NCBI GenBank assembly: GCA_933228675.1
Contig: OW121741.1
Location: 41,650,580 to 41,714,579, forward strand
From: Stomorhina lunata
Lineage: Eukaryota; Arthropoda; Insecta; Diptera; Rhiniidae
Reading direction: 5' to 3'
Length of the DNA stretch: 64,000 bases
A program made the translations under genes and the position numbers. This document shows positions 58,427 through 64,000 of this stretch, one piece after another. The stretch's first letter is position 1, and every line of letters begins with the position of its first letter. The notes below the pieces were generated by a model that did no database searches, was not told the DNA's origin, and worked only from the letters and a program-made list of their open reading frames with translations.

Positions 58427-59713
58427 CCACGTGAAAGGCGCAAGTCTTCTTTAGATTGAACAAACAAAATTTATCGATCGTAGAACAAAGTTTAAAATTT
58501 TCTGTTTTTTTTGATACTTTGATGAAAAATCGGGTTTTCGTCCAAATCCTTTGACTTTAAGGCGCAGGTACGGCTAAGCCTTTAGAGATATCGATTAAAT
58601 TCTTCTTTTGTGCTTATCTGCAGGGTGGTTTTACTAACACTCTGGAATTTTTTTTTTTACTTTTTTCGAATTTGTTTAACAAACTACTGAAAAAACCAAA
58701 AAAGGAGTTTTGAAAACGGTATGAAAAAAATATTTTTTTTCGTCCTATGCAAAAGTTAGCCCATTTCAACGAAAATGGATAATTAAATACCTTGAGGTCT
58801 CAAAAAAGTAAAACCAGTCAAACTTTTAAGAATTTATTAAAAATGAAAAGAATTTTTATTGCATATGTTCAGGAGCTTCTTCAAGGACGTAAAATTAGGA
58901 AACCTTTCAGCCGATGTTAATGTCTTATATTTCGTTGGAAAGCTGATTTTGTTATCTATAGGATGCTGATAAAAATGTATTTAAAATCATATTCGAAATA
59001 TAAACATTTTTAAGAAATCTAAACAAACCCCTCAGTTTCCCCATATAACTGGAATGTCCAAACTTTGGCGTCTAGTCGGCACGCTTTCCCTATATCTGAT
59101 CTGAATGAAACTTTGTATTTGGATTATTGGGGTCAAATGAAAAAAAATTGGGGGGTACGTATTTTCTTTCACTTTTTCGGGGACACTCTAGTGCGTATCC
59201 TTAGGCGCGTATTCAGTGACATGAATTTTCGGGGCAAAAATGGAATAACTCCAAAACTACTTCATGGATTTGTCTTTTTAAAACTGTGTTAGTTTTCTTT
59301 AATATTACATTATTTTTTCTTTTAAAAATTGTGTATTTTTGGTTAAAATTTCTTAAAAACAAAAAATAACTAATTTTTCCCCATATAAATGGGCGCTTTT
59401 ACTTTGGACCCGATGCGTGCCCATAGAACGTTGTCCGATTTGGTTCAAATTTTCAGAACTAAACTTTTAGACCTAGTATCATAATATTCCGTAAAAAAGC
59501 CATAAAATTCAAACAAACAATTACATCTTACATGTGGACAGGGACAATGTTGCTATTTTTAAGTCAGGAAGTTCAAAGTTGCACTCAATTATTGACTTGA
59601 CCTTGCTCTAAATCTCTAATAAATCTTATACAGAAAAGAGTTAAACACAATGGGGTAAATTGTTTTATATTCACCAAATTTCGAACCTTTCAAAAATCAA
59701 TGTAGCCTTTGTA
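58427..59713. other. Spacer with no recognised feature
   Basis: AT-rich sequence with phrases such as AAATCGGGTTTTCGTCCAAA and GAGATATCGATTAAATT that look repetitive, but no boundaries or coding potential are seen. Confidence 0.4.
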
Positions 59714-59721
59714 CTAAAGAT

Positions 59722-61731
59722 CAGGGACCGAAAATAATAATTATTCTTGAATTTTCAAAGAAAAAAAGCAATCATATGGAAATATCGCAGAGCTTTTGAA
59801 AACATCATTTTGCTTGTTTTCCACTATATTTTCAGAAAATGACATGCTTTTTAAATTTTGGTTTTTATTATTTTTTTCAAAAATAATTTTTATCTTACGA
59901 TTTTTATTTTTTTTTTGTCAAATATATTTGTCAAATTCTGACAAATATTTTTTTTGCAAAAATATTTGTCAAGATCTGGCAAATATTTTTTGGCAAAAAT
60001 ATTTGTCAAAAATTGATTTTTATTTTATTTGTCAAAAATATTTGTCAAGGTCTGACAAATATTTTTTTTGGCAAAAATATTTGTCAAGATCTGATTTTTA
60101 TTTATTTTTAATAGAAATAATTGTTATTCTGATTTAAATTTTTTTGTCAAAAATATTTGTCAAATGAAAAACGCAAATATATAAAATCAATACAGAATTA
60201 AAAAAAAATTTAAAAATTTCCCATAATAACGGTAAATTTAAAAAATTTTCAATAAAAATGAAAATTTTAAAAATTTACCAAATTTACAAAAATTTACCCA
60301 TAAAAAATGGGAAATTTTAAAAATTTCTTGTAAAAAGGGAAAATTTTGAATATTCTTTTTTAAAATGTGAAATTTTGAAAATTTCCTATATAAATGGGAA
60401 ATTATAAAAATTTTATGTAAAAATGGGAAATTTTGAAAATTTCCCCTTAAAAATGGAAATTTCGAAAATTTCCCATAAAGAAGGAAAATTTCCCATAAAA
60501 AAGGGAAATTTTGAAATTTTTACATAAAAAAGGGAAATTTTGAAAACTTTACATAAAAAAGTTAAATTTTTAAAATTTCCCATTAATAAGGGAAATTTTT
60601 AAAATTTCCCGTAAAAAAGGAAAATTTTGAAAATTTCCCATAAAAAAGTCAAATTTTAAAAATTTCCCTATTAAAAAAGGGAAATTTTGAAAATTTCCCA
60701 TAAAAACGGTAATTTTGAAAATTTCCCGTAAAAAAGAAAAATTTTGAAAATTTCCCATAAAAAAAGTAAATTTTGAAAATTTCCCTTAAAAAAGGCAAAT
60801 TTTCAAAATTTCCCTTTTTTTATGCGAAATTTTCAAAATTTCCCTTTTTTATGGGAAATTTTCAAAATTTCCTTTTTTTATGAGAAATTTTCAAAATTTT
60901 CCTTTTTATGGGAAAGTTTCAGAATTTCCTTTTTTTATGGGAAATTTTCAAAATTTTTCTTTTTTACGGGAAATTTTCAAAATTTCCGTTTTTATGGGAA
61001 ATTTTCAAAATTTCCCTTTTTTAAAGGGAAATTTTCAAAATTTGACTTTTTTATGGGAAATTTTCAAAATTTTCCTTTTTTACGGGAAATTTTAAAAATT
61101 TCCCTTATTTATGGGAAATTTTAAAAATTTAACTTTTTTATGTAAAGTTTTCAAAATTTCCCTTTTTTATGTAAAAATTTCAAAATTTCCCTTTTTTATG
61201 GGAAATTTTCAATATTTCCATTTTTTTTATGGGAAATTTTAAAAATTTCCCGTTTTTAGGTAAAGTTTTCAATATTTCCCGTTTTTATGTGAAATTTTTA
61301 AAATTTCCCATTTTTACAGCAAATTTTTATAATTTCCCATTTATATACGAAATTTTCAAAATTTTTATTTTAATAATAATTTACAAGAAATTTTTTAAAT
61401 TTCCCATTTTTTATGGGAAAATTTCAAATACTCCGTTTTTATGGAAAATTTTCAAAATTTTCACTTGTATTGAAAATTTTTTAAATTTACCGTTGTTATG
61501 GGAAATTTTTATTTTTTTTAATTCTATATTGATTTTTTTATTTTTGCGTTTTTTTGACAAATATTTTTGCCAAAAATATTTGTCAGAATTTGACAAATAT
61601 ATTTGACAAAAAAAAAAAAAAATAAAAATCATAAAATAAAAATTATTTCTGCCAAAAAAAAAAATAAAAATCGTAAAATAACATTTATATTTTCATTTTT
61701 GTTATAAATGTCATAATTGTAACGGTCCCTG
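59722..61731. mobile_element. hAT foldback element 2, filled with inverted minisatellite arrays
   Basis: 2010 bp. Both ends start CAGGGACCG, and the 8-bp target duplication CTAAAGAT is exact (59714-59721, 61732-61739), as for hAT. Next come inverted blocks of TTTGTCAAATATATTTGTCA / TGACAAATATATTTGACAAA. Inside are two arrays of a 29-bp unit in opposite orientation, meeting near 60810. No transposase; the ORFs here are translations of the minisatellite. Confidence 0.85.
60285..61510. repeat. 29-bp minisatellite, two head-to-head arrays
   Basis: Unit: GGGAAATTTTGAAAATTTCC plus C and a spacer ATAAAAAA. The first part is itself a palindrome (10-base arms around one base), so orientation is set only by the spacer: ATAAAAAA to about 60800, TTTTTTAT after it. 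Roughly 18 units on the left and 24 on the right. Confidence 0.85.
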
Positions 61732-61739
61732 CTAAAGAT

Positions 61740-63125
61740 ATTAGTCGAGAAGTAACCCTTTTTAAAATAAAGAACCTTGATTCCTTCAAGGCTGTCCACC
61801 AAAAATGCCGTTTAAAAAGAAATTATAAATATAATTTTGCTGCTTAAATTTAAAGAACAAAATTAAATGGCGATGCGGTAAAATGATAAAATCAAGGCCA
61901 TACCATAATATGTCTTTAACTACAATTTAATATCTCTGACACGCATCCTTTTCAACATTCGTACACAAATATGTCCTAATGTATCCTTGATTTGTTTACA
62001 CAATTTTATGCACGAAATGCGTTTCATAAATTATTTTATGTTATTATTTTTTTTTTTTTTTCACAAAATGTTCAAACAAATTTATTTTGTTTGTTTTTCC
62101 TTTTTCTGAAGTTGTTGTTACGCTTAAATATTAAAAGTTGACAGAATCAAAAGCAAAAAAAAAATGTGTCAAACTCCTAAGGGACTCTTCATGTCACATG
62201 GTGAGCAGAGCGAGAGAGATCAAGTAAACATTAGCAAGAATTGATGTTCTTCACACTTTTTGTTCCCTGTTCCCTGACAAATTCTTTGGCACATCCTTAC
62301 AACATCATCAGAAGAGACATGTGTGTGCATTTGTTATGTGTTTTCTATGTTTATTTTGTTTGTTATTTGTAACATAAACAAATATTATTTTTCTACTAAA
62401 AATTATTTGCATTTGACAATTTGCTCTGGCACCTAAAAGAAAGAAATTTGTATCACATTTTATTTATGTATAAACAAATGTATTTTATGTTTTCAAGGAT
62501 GTTGTTGTCTGGATGCCTAAGTGGAAAATACGAAAAAAATATATAAAACTACAACAGCACCAACAACAACGTAACAGGAGTAACAGCAATATCACAAACA
62601 AATTATAATTTGTTTCGCCTCATGTTGCTGACCACTTGTTTACACAACATGAATACATTCATTCATTCGTTCGTTCGTTCATTCTGTACATGCAACTTTA
62701 GAAAAATACATTCAATTATACTCGTCCAATTTTATGGACAGACAATTATAACGAGGCGGTTTCTTTTATTATCTAGAGACTTGGGTTTTGATCTCTGATA
62801 TTTTTTGATTTTAAAATAAGACAAACACACATTTTTTTTTCTGAATTTATTGTTATTAGACCACACGCAGTTACTTATGACACATGAAAATTTCAGATGT
62901 CATAAATATTTTATGATAAACATATTTTAGCTGTTTAATATTCGAATTGTCTGGGTTTGATGTATTGCTTGAAGATTGATCACTTTTTTTTTAAGTTTAG
63001 GTTTTTTTTTTAATTTTAAAAGTTAATTGTGGGCTTAAATATATTATCCCCATTCGTGTTTTTTCAACCAAAGAATGTTAACTCTGTATCATGTTTTTTC
63101 AAAGTTTTTCTTTTAATAATAAATC
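61740..63125. other. Spacer; short tetranucleotide repeat
   Basis: No gene recognised. (ATTC)n/(GTTC)n at about 62655-62683 (ATTCATTCATTCGTTCGTTC). ORFs are short and domainless. Confidence 0.5.
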
Positions 63126-63815
63126 TAACAGCCTGTTTTTGAAACTACTATTTTTTCAAATTGTACGTCAACTGGCGAAAAAATTTTATTTTTGGTTTTT
63201 GAAATTTTTTTTTTTGAGTGAAACGAGAAAAATCTTTTAAAATTTTGGTTCGTATATGAAATGTGTAGACGAAAGTAAATGTCAAATTAGGCAATTGAAT
63301 TATTCTAATCGTCTGGAAAACAAAAATACGTTTGTTTATTTTTTTGTTTAGGACCAGCACTTAATTGATGACCCTACTTATGTAATGCCTTGTGTTGGAG
63401 CTAGGAAAAGGTTGTGGGAGGGGAAATAGGTGGAAAAGTGTTTGTGGACATTTGATTTGAACTTCCCTATATTGCAACTGACGGGCGAAACTTCTGCGGG
63501 AAGCAATTTCCGCATACGAACTGTAAGGCTTAATTACGAATTTTCTCTGTAGTGTTGTTGTTCTGTCTACTGGCCAATCGATGTTTTGGGTAAAAATTTC
63601 GAGTATCGGGAACGAGTTCCCTGATTTCGTCCAAAATAGTAATTATAGAGCAATAGAGTTGGATAATTGAGAGTTGTATTCCACTTTCGGTCGGATATAT
63701 GTAGGTGGTGTAAATATAACGGAGATCAAATGAAGTAAAGTATCTCTTTCACCGTATCTCTTACTTGAAAATATGATTTATCCAACAGACATTACATTGA
63801 ATTCCCGTTTTATCA
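63126..63815. repeat. Family E dispersed repeat, copy 2
   Basis: Aligns with 42817-43550 in the same orientation; starts TAACAGCCTGTTTTTGAAAC and ends TTTATCCAACAGACATTACA. It keeps an extra block CGGGCGAAACTTCTGCGGGA that copy 1 lacks, so it is probably nearer the ancestral form. Confidence 0.65.
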
Positions 63816-63819
63816 TTTC

Positions 63820-63893
63820 CGCGACAGCCGGTTCTACGTACCGGAATGACCCGAAGTTTCCCGGCCAAGGGCTGTCAACTCAGCAACAACATA
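63820..63893. other. GC-rich segment beside family E copy 2
   Basis: CCGCGACAGCCGGTTCTACG then TACCGGAATGACCCGAAGTT and CCCGGCCAAGGGCTGTCAAC stand out in AT-rich surroundings. It may be the 3' UTR of a LINE ending CAACAAC (read either way), but this is a guess. Confidence 0.3.
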
Positions 63894-64000
63894 TTTACAA
63901 CATCGTTTTATTAAATTATTATTTAAAAACAAATTTCTATTAAATTTTGAAAAAAATTTTAAATGTTATTATTTTTTGTTTTTATTTATTCTTGATTTTA

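Noticed and set aside
59796..61606. Minisatellite ORFs (GNFQNFPF repeats) as a repeat protein
   Set aside because: The frame exists on both strands because the unit is palindromic and 29 bp is not a multiple of three. No start context or conservation.

Overview
The window is AT-rich eukaryotic DNA with no recognisable host protein-coding gene. It looks like intergenic or heterochromatic sequence from a dipteran insect, most likely a calyptrate (blow-fly or house-fly type) genome. The grounds are short introns of about 60 bases, DINE-1-like Helentron derivatives, DD41D mariners, RTE/LOA-type non-LTR retrotransposons and many (AT)n tracts. The species call is an inference; no search was run.

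Layout. 1-4.7 kb: a minisatellite, element A1 and HINE-B1. 4.7-7.4 kb: a decayed inverted-repeat region with a DINE-1-like insertion and a SINE tail. 7.5-12 kb: HINE-B2, then A2 and A3 facing each other as a large inverted repeat. 12.7-14.2 kb: a dead LINE (minus strand). 15.1-17.5 kb: a long-TIR Tc1 element split by A4. 18.9-24.6 kb: HINE-B3 broken by a LINE tail, a MITE (itself holding a hAT foldback and a mariner derivative) and A5. 24.6-31.8 kb: LINE remnants, a nearly complete DD41D mariner, and two SINE copies, one split by a LINE with a 12-bp target duplication. 31.9-36.9 kb: three copies of a hairpin/minisatellite repeat (family D). 38.7-41.9 kb: HINE-B4 split by a Tc1-type DD37E element. 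43.9-45.7 kb: a 1.87-kb palindromic element. 47-52.6 kb: a deleted DD41D mariner, a complete SINE, a DINE-1-like element and a second DD37E element. 52.8-54.0 kb: a LINE. 54.2-58.2 kb: a full-length PIF/Harbinger transposon. 59.7-61.7 kb: a hAT foldback filled with inverted minisatellite arrays. 42.8 and 63.1 kb: two copies of an unclassified repeat.

The best genes are the two of the Harbinger element: a three-exon transposase (352 aa, DDE triad intact) and a divergent Myb/SANT-like partner whose start codon is split by an intron and whose frame is broken only at a poly-G run. The main novelty candidates are: element A, a five-copy 1.3-kb TIR element carrying a tRNA-like module and a LINE 3' end; the repeated appearance of foldback elements from different superfamilies (hAT twice, Harbinger-like, Tc1); and the SINE whose 3' tail seeds long (AT)n tracts. 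Many boundaries are fixed by target-site duplications and by interrupted copies that rejoin when the insert is removed.
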